A stretch of 17,500 nt of DNA from Botryococcus braunii (GCA_002005505.1 KV908407.1:472556-490055), one strand, 5' to 3'. Shown: positions 1 to 9,556, numbered from the stretch's first letter. Notes: a model not told the origin generated them from the sequence alone. Translations and numbers: made by a program.

Positions 1-196
1 CGAAACATGTATACGTTGGAGTTGGTACAACTCCAACATATAAAACCTCACATACCCCCAGCTACATACTCAAACATGCTCCCGTGACTAGGTGCGATTC
101 TCGATAAACAACAAGGGCAAAGATAACAGATGTCAGCATATGCTTCACTTTCATGTCTAATCGAGATGAGAAACAGACAGGATTTCACATCGTGCA

Positions 197-241
197 CACT
201 CACACTCACACGCGCGTGCGCATGTGCATGCGTGCGTGTGT

Positions 242-322
<81 letters not shown>

Positions 323-350
323 GGTGTGGGTGTGGGAGGGGGGGGGGGGA
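197..350. repeat. (CA)/(CG) to (GT)n microsatellite followed by a G-rich tract
   Basis: A short CA/CG stretch leads into about 78 bp of GT (236-313), then gggtgggtgggtgtgggtg and a run of G to 350. The G tract has at least four GGG blocks with short loops, so it fits a G-quadruplex motif on the plus strand. Confidence 0.9.
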
Positions 351-832
351 GAAAGAGGCCCCATGGGGCTACAAGGTGGCTACATACTAGTTGCTACATA
401 CAAATCCATGTCTGCATGGGACGTCCCTATGATTACATAACCCTTGAAGCTCAATGCAACTAGAGTACGCGCTTGAGCCAGTGCAGTACGTAAGGTACGA
501 TACCATTGTGATGTCTAAGGTACGTTTCAAGAAGCACAGTACTGTGCACCATCCCACACACACCATCCCGCACTGCACCACTTTCATACCTTGGACGATT
601 GATGGTAGTGTGGGGTCTGTAGGAACCGTAGGGTGGGACCTGCTCAAACACCTCTGTAGGTGCTGAAGCATATGTGATTCAAGCACACATTGCGGGCTGG
701 CTTGTTAAAGGATGCATTTCCACAGGAGGCAATAGCCAGGTCAGCTGCAACTGTCCGATTGGATGGACCGCAGCAAGGCTAAATTTACCGACAGAGCGAG
801 CAGGTATACACGTAAAATCGATATCGGAGGTC

Positions 833-837
<5 letters not shown>
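351..837. other. Intergenic, no feature seen
   Basis: Mixed-composition DNA. Short frames on both strands have no hydrophobic or domain pattern, and I see no RNA gene. Confidence 0.5.
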
Positions 838-1183
<346 letters not shown>

Positions 1184-1919
1184 GGCAAGGGGGAAAACAG
1201 CATGGAGCAAAAACAAATGCCAGCCCCTTACATTGGAGGCCCAGATAAGGCTACCCCTTACCACCACACACCTGTGATTTTGCAGTACAGAACAGAAATG
1301 TCCAAATAATAAACCATGGTGCACCATTCCCAGGGCCAACATGGCCTGCTGCTCTGCAAGGCTGGATGCCACTGTTTAAATACTTCACACTTGAATTTTT
1401 GGACAAAATATCTGACCCCCTTTACTACTAAAATCAGCCAACCATTCATTCCCCCCTCCGCTCTCCTTCCCCTTTCACGCACGAGCGTGCCATGAACATC
1501 ATCATACTTTATGGCTCGGTCGTCTGCAAACTTGGGGGGGGGGGGGGGGGAGATCGCAAAGAAACAGTACTGTCTAGTTCCAAGGCCAGCTCCCTTGGAC
1601 ACTCGGCCACTGATCACGACCTGACATATATCGCTCCTTAGTCCCACCGCATACAGCCACGCTACAGCACCAAAGCAGTCAGACGTCGTTGATAATCATG
1701 GTGGTTGTACATTGGGTGCAACTGACCCTGCTTTTCCATGCCCTCCCTCTGAAAACTAATGCCAATGCATCTTCACAAAGCATTTCCCGTGCATGTGCTA
1801 AGCAGCTAGCTGGCTGGTCAGCCCCGCAGGGAACAGCCCCGTCATTTCGAGACCATTCGATCATCGCAGCATGGAACGGGGGTCTCATTGCGGTGGGCAA
1901 CAGATATGCCACTCGACAA
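1184..1919. other. Intergenic, only a G17 run seen
   Basis: A run of 17 G lies at 1534-1550. A plus-strand frame at 1689-2081 runs into the repeats that follow and shows no recognisable domain. Nothing else is supportable. Confidence 0.5.
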
Positions 1920-2345
1920 ACAAGGCATGCCAGACAAGGTCAATACATGCGTCTTGCTAGACAAGGCATAGGCCTAACCATAGGGCTTGCTGCACAAGGC
2001 ATTTATCAAGTGATTGCAAGGGCTTGCCAAACAAGGCCTCCAAAAAGGGCCTGCAAGACAAATCCTAAGTACAAGTTCTAACAAGTCCTAAGTACAGCGC
2101 TTTGCTACACAATGCGTATTCTTAGGGCCTGCAACACAAGGCCCATCTATGGGGCTGGCCATAACCGGCACATGTTTAGGGCCAGCTAGACGAGGCCTGT
2201 ATAAAGGGCTTGCAAGACAAGGCCTATTTAAGAGTGGACCCACGTGAACCACGGGGCAGGTGCCGTGAGGTCAGCTGGTAGACCTCTATTTGAGGCTTGA
2301 GTACAGTGTATTCTTTCCACTCCCCAAGGGCTTGCAGGACACGGC
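1920..2345. repeat. Degenerate repeat field, module gggcttgc-agacaaggc
   Basis: Variants of gggcttgcnagacaaggcct occur near 1920, 1952, 1983, 2020, 2047, 2101, 2125, 2179, 2205 and 2328, spaced about 25-55 bp. A second short motif, aagtcctaagtaca, also recurs (about 2061-2095). Confidence 0.75.
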
Positions 2346-2735
2346 CACAAGCCCAACTTGGACCTGGCCTGTTAAAGGCCAACTTGGGCCTGACCCCTCC
2401 GAATTTGGGAATCAACTCGGAAGTCCTGACAGGTCCTAGGCCTAATGCCTGGCCAGTCTGTACAATACTAACTCTCGTACAGCCTAACAATCCCAGACGG
2501 CACCTGTGTTCAGGGAGAAGCAATTGAAGATTTGTACGATGTCCTTTCGCCTTGGGTTCTTGCCGGGGGTTTTTTGGCTCAGCCTTTTTGTTGTGGGGTG
2601 GACGGGTAAGGAGGGAGAGGGGGTGGGGGGGCAGGCGTCACTGCAGTTGTCACTCAACTGATTGCAGTTTCACGCAAAGGCGCACGTGCTTCCCATAATT
2701 AGAGGCCGTGTGCACCCGGAGTGGTATGTACCATG
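2346..2735. other. Intergenic, one G-rich tract
   Basis: A G-rich stretch at 2590-2634 (gggagagggggtgggggggc) could form a quadruplex. No gene is seen. Confidence 0.5.
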
Positions 2736-2854
2736 GGGAACTCCCGCGAGATCACATTTCAGCCCGAAATCTGCCACAATCGGGACTGTCCCGACTCGAA
2801 AGGAAGAAAATTTGAGCTTAAAATCCGCACAAATTCGACCTCGCGGGAGTTCCC
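2736..2854. repeat. Inverted repeat, 15-bp perfect arms
   Basis: gggaactcccgcgag at 2736-2750 is the exact reverse complement of 2840-2854. The 89-bp interior has further short self-complementary pieces (cgggactgtcccg). It has the shape of a small MITE or a structured RNA. No target-site duplication is evident. Confidence 0.75.
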
Positions 2855-3075
2855 AGTGACATGCGTATAGGTGGTGGTGCTGCACAAGCACTTCGAGACA
2901 TTATTGCAACTTTGATGCGACAGCATGCATATATAGAATTCTAGAAAGCCTGGAGTGCATCAAGATTAGCCTCCAAAGTCCACTTACTTACCTATAACTG
3001 AACTTGGTGGGTGGTACGTCGGGCATACATAAATGCCCTTTCAACGGGCCACGTATTCATTGCCTTTCCTATTAA

Positions 3076-3370
3076 CCGTCCCTTTGCACACTGCTTGGCA
3101 CACCTCAAGTCCCTCACACTGACTGCCATGCCTCAAGTCCATTGCACACTGACTCGCTTACCTCAATTCCCTCGCGCACAGATTGGCATACCCTCAAATC
3201 CCTCACGCACAGATTGGCATACCCCCAATTCCCTCGTGCACAGATGGCCAGACCTCGAGTCCCTCGCGCACAGATTGGCATATGGCAATCCCATTCAGAT
3301 TCATTTGCTTACCTCAATCCCTTGCGCACTAACTGGCATACCTCAAGTTCCTTGTGCATGGACTAGCCTG
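3076..3370. repeat. Minisatellite of about 31 bp, 8-9 degenerate units
   Basis: Unit: cctcaantccctcgcgcac then agattggcata. The clearest copies lie between 3150 and 3290; outer copies are more diverged and one has a short insertion (about 3285-3310). Confidence 0.85.
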
Positions 3371-3386
3371 CTTTCTTACGCCGTCT

Positions 3387-3839
3387 GCATATGCGATCAT
3401 CAGGGCTATGTGCTGCGTTAATGGCCCCAATTTTATAAAGCATCTGCCAAAGAGGGCCCCTTACACAGCTAGCTCGAGGTGCACCATCGCCATATGCAAT
3501 CATCAAAGCTATGTGCTAAGTCTACGAGCCCCTACACCGTTGCCAAAGAGAGCCCCTTATGCTACCTACCTGGCCCCTCTAGAGAGATCCTTTGCATACA
3601 CTCCGTTCTTCTTCTTCTTCTTCTTCTATGCAAACACAAAGGGGTCAATTTGCGATCACCAGGGCTATTTGCAGCGCCTACGAGTCCTCACACCTCTGCC
3701 AGAGAGGGCCCCTCACCCCAGCTAGCTGGTGGCAAAGACTCCATCGCCAAATGCCATCATATGCGGAAAATATGCGACCATCACGGCTATGCGCTGAGCC
3801 CACGAGGCCCAACACCTCTGCCAGAGAGGGCGCCTTACC
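3387..3839. repeat. Dispersed-tandem repeat, about 100-160 bp units
   Basis: Four copies start near 3391, 3494, 3651 and 3772. They share tatgcgatcatcagggctat, then ctacgagcccctacacc, then ctgccagagagggcccctta. A (CTT)n tract (3606-3626) interrupts the second copy. The element continues into the next repeat through a shared ggcaaagactccatcg segment. Confidence 0.75.
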
Positions 3840-4110
3840 CTGGCCGGAGGAAAAGACTCCGTCGTACAGCCTCCGAACAATGCATTGGCCCATAGGGCCC
3901 TTCAAAGCACAATCCAATGTCACATTAATGACAGTGCCTTTGAGACGTTCTCGCTAAAGAGTTTCTCACCACCTTACGCTGGCCGGAGGCAAAGAGTCTG
4001 TCGTATCGCCTTTCGAAGAATGCATTGGCCCCTAGGGCCCCTTCAACGCACATCCAAGGTGCCATTAATGACAGTGACGTTGACACGTTCTCGCTAAAGA
4101 GTTTCTCACG
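3840..4110. repeat. Two tandem copies of a 139-bp unit
   Basis: Copies begin at 3840 and 3979 with ctggccggaggaaaagactc or a variant, share gaanaatgcattggccc, and end with cgttctcgctaaagagtttc. A minus-strand frame of 220 codons crosses both copies and an adjacent GT tract, and is not credible as a gene. Confidence 0.85.
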
Positions 4111-4470
4111 AGGATGCTGAACTATCGATATCGGAACTGGGAAAAGTCTGGTGTGCGACCTCATGTACCACGCATGCTGGATATCGGTGGTTTTTAGTTG
4201 CAGCGGCGTACGCATGTACGCACAACTCAGCCAGTTCAGAACCGCCAAGGCACTCTGGAAACGAGATGAAAGCAGCCTGGCATTGACCTCCGCTACACTG
4301 CCGCCACTCTTTCCTTGCTGCACTGACAGAAAACTAGAGAAATACATATAATGAGTGTATACATGATGCATGTATACATACAGAACAATAAAACAAAACA
4401 ATGGCGGGCCACCCGTTGCCCCCCACACCCCTCCCACCATGTGCATACCAATGCACACTGGCGCTCGCGT

Positions 4471-4528
<58 letters not shown>

Positions 4529-4876
4529 AGACACACACGTGTGTGTATCCACACACACGTAGTGTTTACATGGAGAAAGCAAACCATAAATAGTCCTATG
4601 CGCTACAACAGCTTCTGGTGAGGTACGTACTTCCTCCCTAAATCCTGATCTACGACTGTCCCCAAACAAAGTACAACCAAAGCCTACCTGTGAAATGTTC
4701 ACTCCTAAGATCCTCGCCTCCGACCCCTCTCATCAGCACCGCCCCCCCCCCCCCCCACCCAGCCCAGGGGCTTCCTACCACTCCAAAACTTGTTGGATCA
4801 CACCCCCTCAGGCCTCAGCTTCAGTTCTGGCTTCAGTTCCGAGTGGGCACGCAGGGCCTAGCCTCAATATTGGCTT
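4111..4876. other. Region downstream of the MscS stop codon
   Basis: It holds a (CA)n tract at 4473-4525 with acacgtgtgt palindromic ends and a C15 run at 4742-4756. The MscS 3' untranslated region should lie in its upper part. A TGTAA (minus strand, 4566-4570) is the only polyadenylation-like word seen, and it is weak. Confidence 0.5.
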
Positions 4877-5134
4877 TCAATTCTGTGCGGGCACTGGGCC
4901 TGGAAGAGAGTTGGGTCGGGTGCCGAGCTCGCTGAGGGCCGCGATCACGTCAGCATCGTTGTAAACCGAACCCGCTGCCCCATTGTAATTGGCACTGCCA
5001 TTCCCATTGGCAGCCTGTTCAGGTCCCCCGGTGTCCCCCATCAGGGCCGAGGCTGGGAGGATGGCCATCTGCTGTACATAGGCAAAGTCTGCCCCAGCCT
5101 GCCTTACCATCTTTCCGAAGGCCAGCAGCATCCT
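4877..5134 (-). CDS. MscS-like gene, last exon (end of cage, low-complexity tail, stop)
   Basis: 258 nt: 85 codons and a TGA stop at 4877-4879. The acceptor is ggactcgatctgcag. It begins RMLLAFGKMVRQAGADFAYV, the final helix and strand of the MscS cage (usually '...G-x-x-F-A/P-x-P'), then QQMAILPASALMGDTGG. The tail from about residue 40 is rich in N, G, A and S and ends GTRPNSLPGPVPAQN. The frame stays open for 53 codons upstream of the acceptor, but that part is basic low-complexity sequence (EERKRKSKAREW) and does not fit the family. No AATAAA is seen downstream on this strand. Confidence 0.87.
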   Translation of the reverse strand, partial: RMLLAFGKMVRQAGADFAYVQQMAILPASALMGDTGGPEQAANGNGSANYNGAAGSVYNDADVIAALSELGTRPNSLPGPVPAQN

Positions 5135-5434
5135 CTGCAGATCGAGTCCCACCCAAAGCCCAGTCAGAGCCTGCCGGTGACCTTGCTTCCCATCCCTTAT
5201 CCACTCCCTTGCTTTGCTTTTTCTCTTCCTTTCTTCTGTTTTCGTTCTCAAAGTCGCAGATTCTAAAAACCATCCTGACAGCTGAGGGCTCAAAGGGAGG
5301 CCGGGAGTGGTTGGCGTGGAAGCCCACCCAAAGGAAAGCCATAAGCATGATTACAAAACCTTTCGACACACTGTGGACTTTCTGGCACAAATACTTATGT
5401 GTTTGTGTCCGCATGCACGAATGCGCATGTATAA

Positions 5435-5438
<4 letters not shown>

Positions 5439-5509
<71 letters not shown>

Positions 5510-5519
5510 TGTGTGTGTG
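5439..5519. repeat. (GT)n microsatellite in the last-but-one intron region
   Basis: About 80 bp of GT with one interruption. In the sense of the MscS transcript it is (CA)n, unlike most others in this gene. Confidence 0.95.
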
Positions 5520-5639
5520 CGTGCACGTGCACACGCCTGCGTCTGCTGACTTGAAGAACTGTTTGTATGCAGTGAAGGGAAAGCACTGTCAGCACTAAAC
5601 CCTCATAGTTCCGCCACTGAGCAAGGGAGGAAGCTTCAC

Positions 5640-5687
5640 CATTCGGAACGCAGTGAATTCTCGGGATGCGTAGGGCTTGGTGTGCAT
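5640..5687 (-). CDS. MscS-like gene, 48-nt exon 14 (cage strand)
   Basis: 16 codons, phase 0 at both ends. The acceptor is tttggtgtggcgcag and the donor GTGAAG. The peptide MHTKPYASREFTAFRM fits the family position that follows '...I-x-V' and precedes '...I/L-L': in MSL proteins this is a strand with a conserved Lys-Thr/Pro and then E-[FY]. Without it exons 13 and 15 would lack about 15 conserved-position residues. With it the cage reads QIYVK-MHTKPYASREF...FRM-RMLLAFGK. It is too short for standard ORF calling. Confidence 0.75.
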
Positions 5688-6088
5688 CTGCGCCACACCA
5701 AAACTCATGTGTTAACGTCACACCTTCTAGATCTCATGCTCCCAAAGTATAACATCACATTTCGCAAGACCCGCCGCATCTCCAGCGAACATGGCAATAG
5801 CACCCTAGAAACATGGCCTTACTTATGGAAACAGCAGAATGGGACCCACATGACCAGTTGCAAAAGAGTCGGCGTGCGTTGACAGCCATTTTCAACCCTC
5901 CCCGACATACATTGTTCTCAAACGATACAGACAATACAGTTTGGTGAGCGCAGCACAAGCCTCGCAATGCCCAGCCTCTGACACCGATGAGGGGTTTCAG
6001 ATCGTTGGGTTTTTCCTAGCCTGCAAACCATGCCTCTGACACTGATGAGGGTTCTCAGAAAATTGAAGGGCAGAGGAGGGAGGCACAC

Positions 6089-6223
6089 TTTGACATAGAT
6101 TTGAAGAGCATTGTCGCCCAGCCCGTACAGGGTGACATAAATAGGCAGCTTGGAGTCCACAGCCACATTGCTCTTCACAAACTTCTTGTACTTGGTCAGG
6201 ATGTCCTCCACTTTGTCAAAGTC
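6089..6223 (-). CDS. MscS-like gene, exon 13 (C-terminal alpha/beta domain)
   Basis: 135 nt, 45 codons, phase 0 at both ends. The acceptor is gtgtgcggcggcggcag and the donor GTGTGC. It encodes DFDKVEDILTKYKKFVKSNV followed by AVDSKLPIYVTLYGLGDNAL and QIYVK. This is the helix 'D-x-x-K-V-x-x-I-x-x-x-x' and the strand 'P-x-Y-V-x-x-x-x-x-x-D-x-A-L-x-I' of the MscS cage. The peptide stops in mid strand, so the next exon must continue it. Confidence 0.92.
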
Positions 6224-6342
6224 CTGCCGCCGCCGCACACCCCCCTCTCAACCCTGTAGCTTGCACCCTCTGCCATTCCCTGTCCCATTGCTTTGTCAAC
6301 CCCTGTCAAACACTTGACGATTGGCTTCACTCCCCCCCGTCT

Positions 6343-6353
6343 CCCCCCCCCCC

Positions 6354-6444
<91 letters not shown>
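6343..6444. repeat. C run and (CT)n microsatellite in the intron between exons 12 and 13
   Basis: A run of C ends near 6355, followed by about 86 bp of (CT)n. In the transcript sense it is a purine (GA)n tract. Confidence 0.95.
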
Positions 6445-6446
<2 letters not shown>

Positions 6447-6542
6447 CCTCCCTCCCTTCCCCTCCCTACCACCCCCCCTCCGTCCCCACGCAGCTGGGCG
6501 CGCGCCCCAGAAGGGGGATGGGTGTAGCTGGGGGATGCACAC

Positions 6543-6653
6543 CTGGTATCTGAGCTTGACCCTGAATTCGAGGATACGCATCTTGTTGTAGTAGGTGACT
6601 TCCTTCACGCGGGTGATCCGACTCTCATTTGAGATGATCATCTCCGAAATAAC
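6543..6653 (-). CDS. MscS-like gene, exon 12 (end of beta domain, start of cage)
   Basis: 111 nt, 37 codons, phase 0 at both ends. The acceptor is cacgcgtgcgtggtgcag in sense up to the junction, with GTT as first codon; the donor is GTGTGC. The peptide is VISEMIISNESRITRVKEVT then YYNKMRILEFRVKLRYQ. It follows exon 11 directly to give PNK-VISEMIISN, matching the family's 'P-N-x-x-x-x-x-x-x-x-N' turn, and then the first strand of the C-terminal alpha/beta domain. Confidence 0.93.
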
Positions 6654-6819
6654 CTGCACCACGCACACGGACAGTAAGCCCCCAGAAAATTTGCCTATCC
6701 CTCGCGCCCAACATCCAGGAAAGTGCAAGAGCCAGAAAGGAGAAAGAAGTGTCCTAGTTCGAGATGTATGAGGAAATGCGTTCTTTAAAGCTATAAGCCC
6801 ATGCCCACTCAATCTACTT

Positions 6820-6979
6820 TTCGAAAGTCCGTCGGCAGCTGATGCTTGAAAAAGGCAGGCCCAACACCACTCCCTCCGCAAAATCCGCTCCTGCTCAGTC
6901 GCCAGCGGGAGGGGATTTTGTGGAGGGAGTGGTGCGGGGCCTGCCTTTTTCAAGCTTCAGCTGCCGACCCAATTTCGAA
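6820..6979. repeat. 160-bp near-perfect hairpin, MITE-like, in the intron between exons 11 and 12
   Basis: The arms 6820-6895 and 6904-6979 are inverted copies around an 8-base loop (cagtcgcc). The inner 65 bp of each arm differ at about six positions; both contain gcttgaaaaaggcaggc and caccactccctcc. The left arm's outer flank also resembles the reverse complement of the 19-bp direct repeat just right of it. I see no clear target-site duplication. Confidence 0.85.
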
Positions 6980-7040
6980 CAGTAGACTGACTTTCGAACA
7001 GTAGACTGACTTTCAAGGTAGACCGACTTTCGAACAGGAG
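6973..7040. repeat. 19-bp direct repeats beside the hairpin
   Basis: tttcgaacagtagactgac occurs twice in tandem (6973-7010, with the first bases inside the hairpin arm). A partial unit, tttcaaggtagaccgac, and a fourth start, tttcgaacagg, follow. These may be terminal repeats of the hairpin element. Confidence 0.7.
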
Positions 7041-7154
7041 CAATTACAGCCGCTGAACCCCCTCTCCAAAAGGGCCCCAACACAAAGCCAGCTCCACCAT
7101 TTACCACACTGCCAAGAGGCCTGGGCATTGGAGATTCCAAGCTGGTGTCGGTTT

Positions 7155-7273
7155 GATAGGAACAAATACTGCGGAGCTCGAGGCACACCTTGTCAGGTAC
7201 CATGACGGGCAGCCACTGATTAGAGAGCAAGTATTGGACATCTTCTCAGCCACCCCCACAATGCTCTTGCTGC
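7155..7273 (-). pseudogene. Decayed tandem copy of MscS exon 11 plus its donor
   Basis: On the minus strand the copy reads gcagcaagagcattgtgggg, nearly the same as 7388-7407 in exon 11. It then has about 10 fewer bases between 'gagaagat' and 'cagtggctgccc', which shifts the frame. It ends with gacaag|gtgtgcc and the same intron start as the real exon (to about 7155). It encodes NQWLPVMVPDK in one frame and SKSIVGVAEKM in another, so it cannot make the domain. It sits in the intron between exons 11 and 12, about 124-134 bp from its parent. Confidence 0.85.
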
Positions 7274-7312
7274 AACTTTTTAGGCACAAACATGGAGGAG
7301 CTCGGGGCACAC

Positions 7313-7462
7313 CTTGTTAGGCACAATGATGGGCAGCCACTGGTTGGTGCGCAGGTGAGTGGACATGGGTTCGATCTTCTCAACCACCCCCACAATGCTC
7401 TTGCTGCCGCTGGGGGTCGAAATCTCCACCCGGTCCCCCACCACAAAGGGTCGCGACAGGAA
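7313..7462 (-). CDS. MscS-like gene, exon 11 (beta domain)
   Basis: 150 nt, 50 codons, phase 0 at both ends. The acceptor is gtggtgtcggggacag and the donor GTGTGC. It starts FLSRPFVVGDRVEISTPSGS, which is the MscS beta-domain signature (R-P-F-x-x-G-D-x-V), continues KSIVGVVEKIEPMSTHLRTN and ends QWLPIIVPNK, the conserved 'P-N' turn. Two oddities: a decayed copy of its second half lies just downstream (7189-7273), and its first five codons form the first unit of a 56-bp tandem array in the upstream intron. Confidence 0.93.
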
Positions 7463-7685
7463 CTGTCCCCGACACCACACACACACTCAGATCACCCACC
7501 CCTATGCAGAAGGGTCGCGCACACATGAAGATCACCGACCCCTTCCTGGTAGTACAGCGCCGCAATAGGGTTGCACACAAACGCGGATCACCGACCCCTT
7601 CCTGGCAGTACAGCGCAGCAAAAGGGTTGCATACCCAAACGGATCACCAATCCCTTCCTGCCAGTACACGCTAGCAGAATGGTCG

Positions 7686-7764
<79 letters not shown>

Positions 7765-7880
7765 GCACACGCACACCCCCACGCGCGGATAACTACCCTC
7801 TCCTGGTAGTGCGCGCAGAAGGGTCGCGCACGCACTTGGACCACCGACCCCTTCCTGGCTAAACAGCGCTGCAGAAGGGC
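7448..7880. repeat. Tandem array of 56-57 bp units that begins inside exon 11
   Basis: Units begin with gggtcgcgcac or a variant at 7448, 7512, 7568, 7624, 7681, 7821 and 7877. Each carries gatcaccgaccccttcctgg and ends near cagcgc-gcagaa. The first unit (7448-7511) includes the first five codons and acceptor of exon 11. The unit at 7681 has been expanded by a (CA)n tract of about 60 bp. Confidence 0.8.
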
Positions 7881-8019
7881 TGGGTGCAGAAGCGGGCCTC
7901 TACGGCATCCAGCTTGAAAACCCCAATCGCCCCTGCCCCCGTTTTTTCCCTCCAAGGCACGCCGTGACGCATTCCTCGCATGCATTCACATGCACGAACG
8001 CGCGCAAAAATGTGATGCA

Positions 8020-8230
8020 CACAGAAATGCAATGCCCACAGCAACGAAGGGCGCACAACAGTGCAATTTTGCACACCATACAATCCACACAGGGATGCCC
8101 ACAGCAATGCAATGACGAACGCCATGCAATGCACCGAGGCACAAAGGGATCTAAGGCACGCAGCCGGCAATGCCATGCATATATAAACGTAAAGAAATAC
8201 ACTTAGGAATGCCCATGAAACCGCAATGCA
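8020..8230. repeat. Degenerate gcaatgc / cccacagcaa repeat
   Basis: The words aatgc, gcaatgca and gcccacagcaa recur at irregular spacing between 8020 and 8230 (8027, 8038, 8098, 8108, 8125). It lies in the intron between exons 10 and 11. Confidence 0.45.
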
Positions 8231-8315
8231 CGCAAGCGCACACACGCATACCACCACAACCGCAAGCGAGGACGGAGGAATCGACAGACTGAGAGGGAGG
8301 GTCCAGAGAGCATAC

Positions 8316-8365
8316 CAGATTAAAGCCCGAAATAATGTTCGATAAAAGAGATTGTGCTGACAGAC
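8316..8365 (-). CDS. MscS-like gene, exon 10 (second half of the pore helix)
   Basis: 50 nt: two bases plus 16 codons. The acceptor is ggtgggcggtcgcag and the donor GTATGC. It encodes (G)LSAQSLLSNIISGFNL. In MscS proteins the pore helix continues as 'G-x-A-x-Q-x-x-x-S-N-x-x-S/A-G', which matches well. Phase agrees on both sides: phase 1 from exon 9, phase 0 into exon 11. Confidence 0.87.
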
Positions 8366-8468
8366 CTGCGACCGCCCACCCCGTTGCAGTCAAATAAAGT
8401 GTAGCATGCACAGATGCGCACACGCACCCACACCTGCACACACACACGCACGCGCGCGCGCACGCACG

Positions 8469-8637
<169 letters not shown>

Positions 8638-8783
8638 CCCCGACCATCAACAAAAGAACCACAAAACCAGACCTGAAAAAAAAAAAGTAAACGCAAGTAA
8701 ACTGAGGAGAAAGGCGAGACAGGATAGAGGACCCCCACGACAAGAGAATGGGAAAGAAGGGGGGGGGGTGTTGTGGGGCGCAC

Positions 8784-8967
8784 CAACTAAGATACCGGAG
8801 AAACCTCCGACGGTGAGGAGGGGAGCCAGATTGATGCCCATGACCTGGAGAGCCAAAATGACCCCTGTGATGATAACCACCCAGCTGGCAACGCTGCTGA
8901 GAGGGAGCGCCACCTGCTCAAATGCGGAGTGCCGCAGAAAATCATCTCCCTGCTCCTTTATCCGCTC
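8784..8967 (-). CDS. MscS-like gene, exon 9 (membrane helix and start of pore helix)
   Basis: 184 nt: 61 codons plus one base. The acceptor is gatatgcgggagcgcag and the donor GTGCGC. The peptide opens [20 protein letters not shown], then a membrane helix [20 protein letters not shown], then [17 protein letters not shown]. The pattern 'linker, TM2, short loop, glycine-rich TM3' is the MscS core, and [13 protein letters not shown] aligns with the pore-lining helix of the family. The junction splits a glycine codon with exon 10. Confidence 0.9.
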
Positions 8968-9073
8968 CTGCGCTCCCGCATATCCCCTTCCGCAGTCAGC
9001 CCTGGGATTCGGCGCCGCAGATGTGCAGACACGCAAAAGAGCACGTCCCCGGACCCTCCTCAGCCTCTGAGCA

Positions 9074-9082
9074 CCCCCCCCC

Positions 9083-9130
<48 letters not shown>

Positions 9131-9206
9131 CGTGCCCGCGCGCGGGCGCTCACACATCCTCTGTCTGCCGTAAAAGGACTGGTCAAATGCATTTCCAAAA
9201 CACTTG

Positions 9207-9255
<49 letters not shown>
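9074..9255. repeat. Two (CA)n tracts flanking 80 bp of unique DNA
   Basis: A C run (9074-9084) leads into (CA)n to 9127. A second (CA)n is at 9208-9255, followed by another C run. Both lie in the intron between the microexon and exon 9. Confidence 0.95.
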
Positions 9256-9256
<1 letters not shown>

Positions 9257-9556
9257 CCCCCCTCTCCCCCCCCCCCCTTTTCTCTCTTGCCACACGTCAT
9301 CAACTTCATCACACCTCACCAACATTGGCGCAGCGCACAAGCACAGCAAGGAAGGGGGCGGGGGTTCTGTACATTGTGGTGCAGATTTGCAGAGGAATCG
9401 CAGCTGTCCTGCCTTGAAGCTCTTTATTTCTTTTGTAACGGAGTGGCGGGGGGTGTAAAGGGGTAAGTTGATATACAGGGAAGTTACAATACAAAGGTAG
9501 CCTTACGATCGAAGTGTGTAAAGATGAGGAGGAAGGGTGGGGCGTAAATTCCACAC

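Noticed and set aside
130..463. Overlapping plus-strand frames rich in Cys-Val
   Set aside because: They are translations of a (GT)n tract, open in every frame.
3925..4587. 220-codon minus-strand frame
   Set aside because: It runs through a (CA)n tract and two copies of a 139-bp repeat. The period is not a multiple of three, and the peptide changes between copies.
5135..5293. Upstream extension of the last MscS exon (EERKRKSKAREW...)
   Set aside because: The frame is open, but the sequence does not fit the family, and an acceptor at 5135 with phase 0 gives a continuous cage domain.
9310..9400. Alternative bridge between exons 7 and 9 containing [11 protein letters not shown]
   Set aside because: Its ending phase would require a weaker acceptor in exon 9 (cgggag instead of gcgcag). 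The 19-nt segment fits better.
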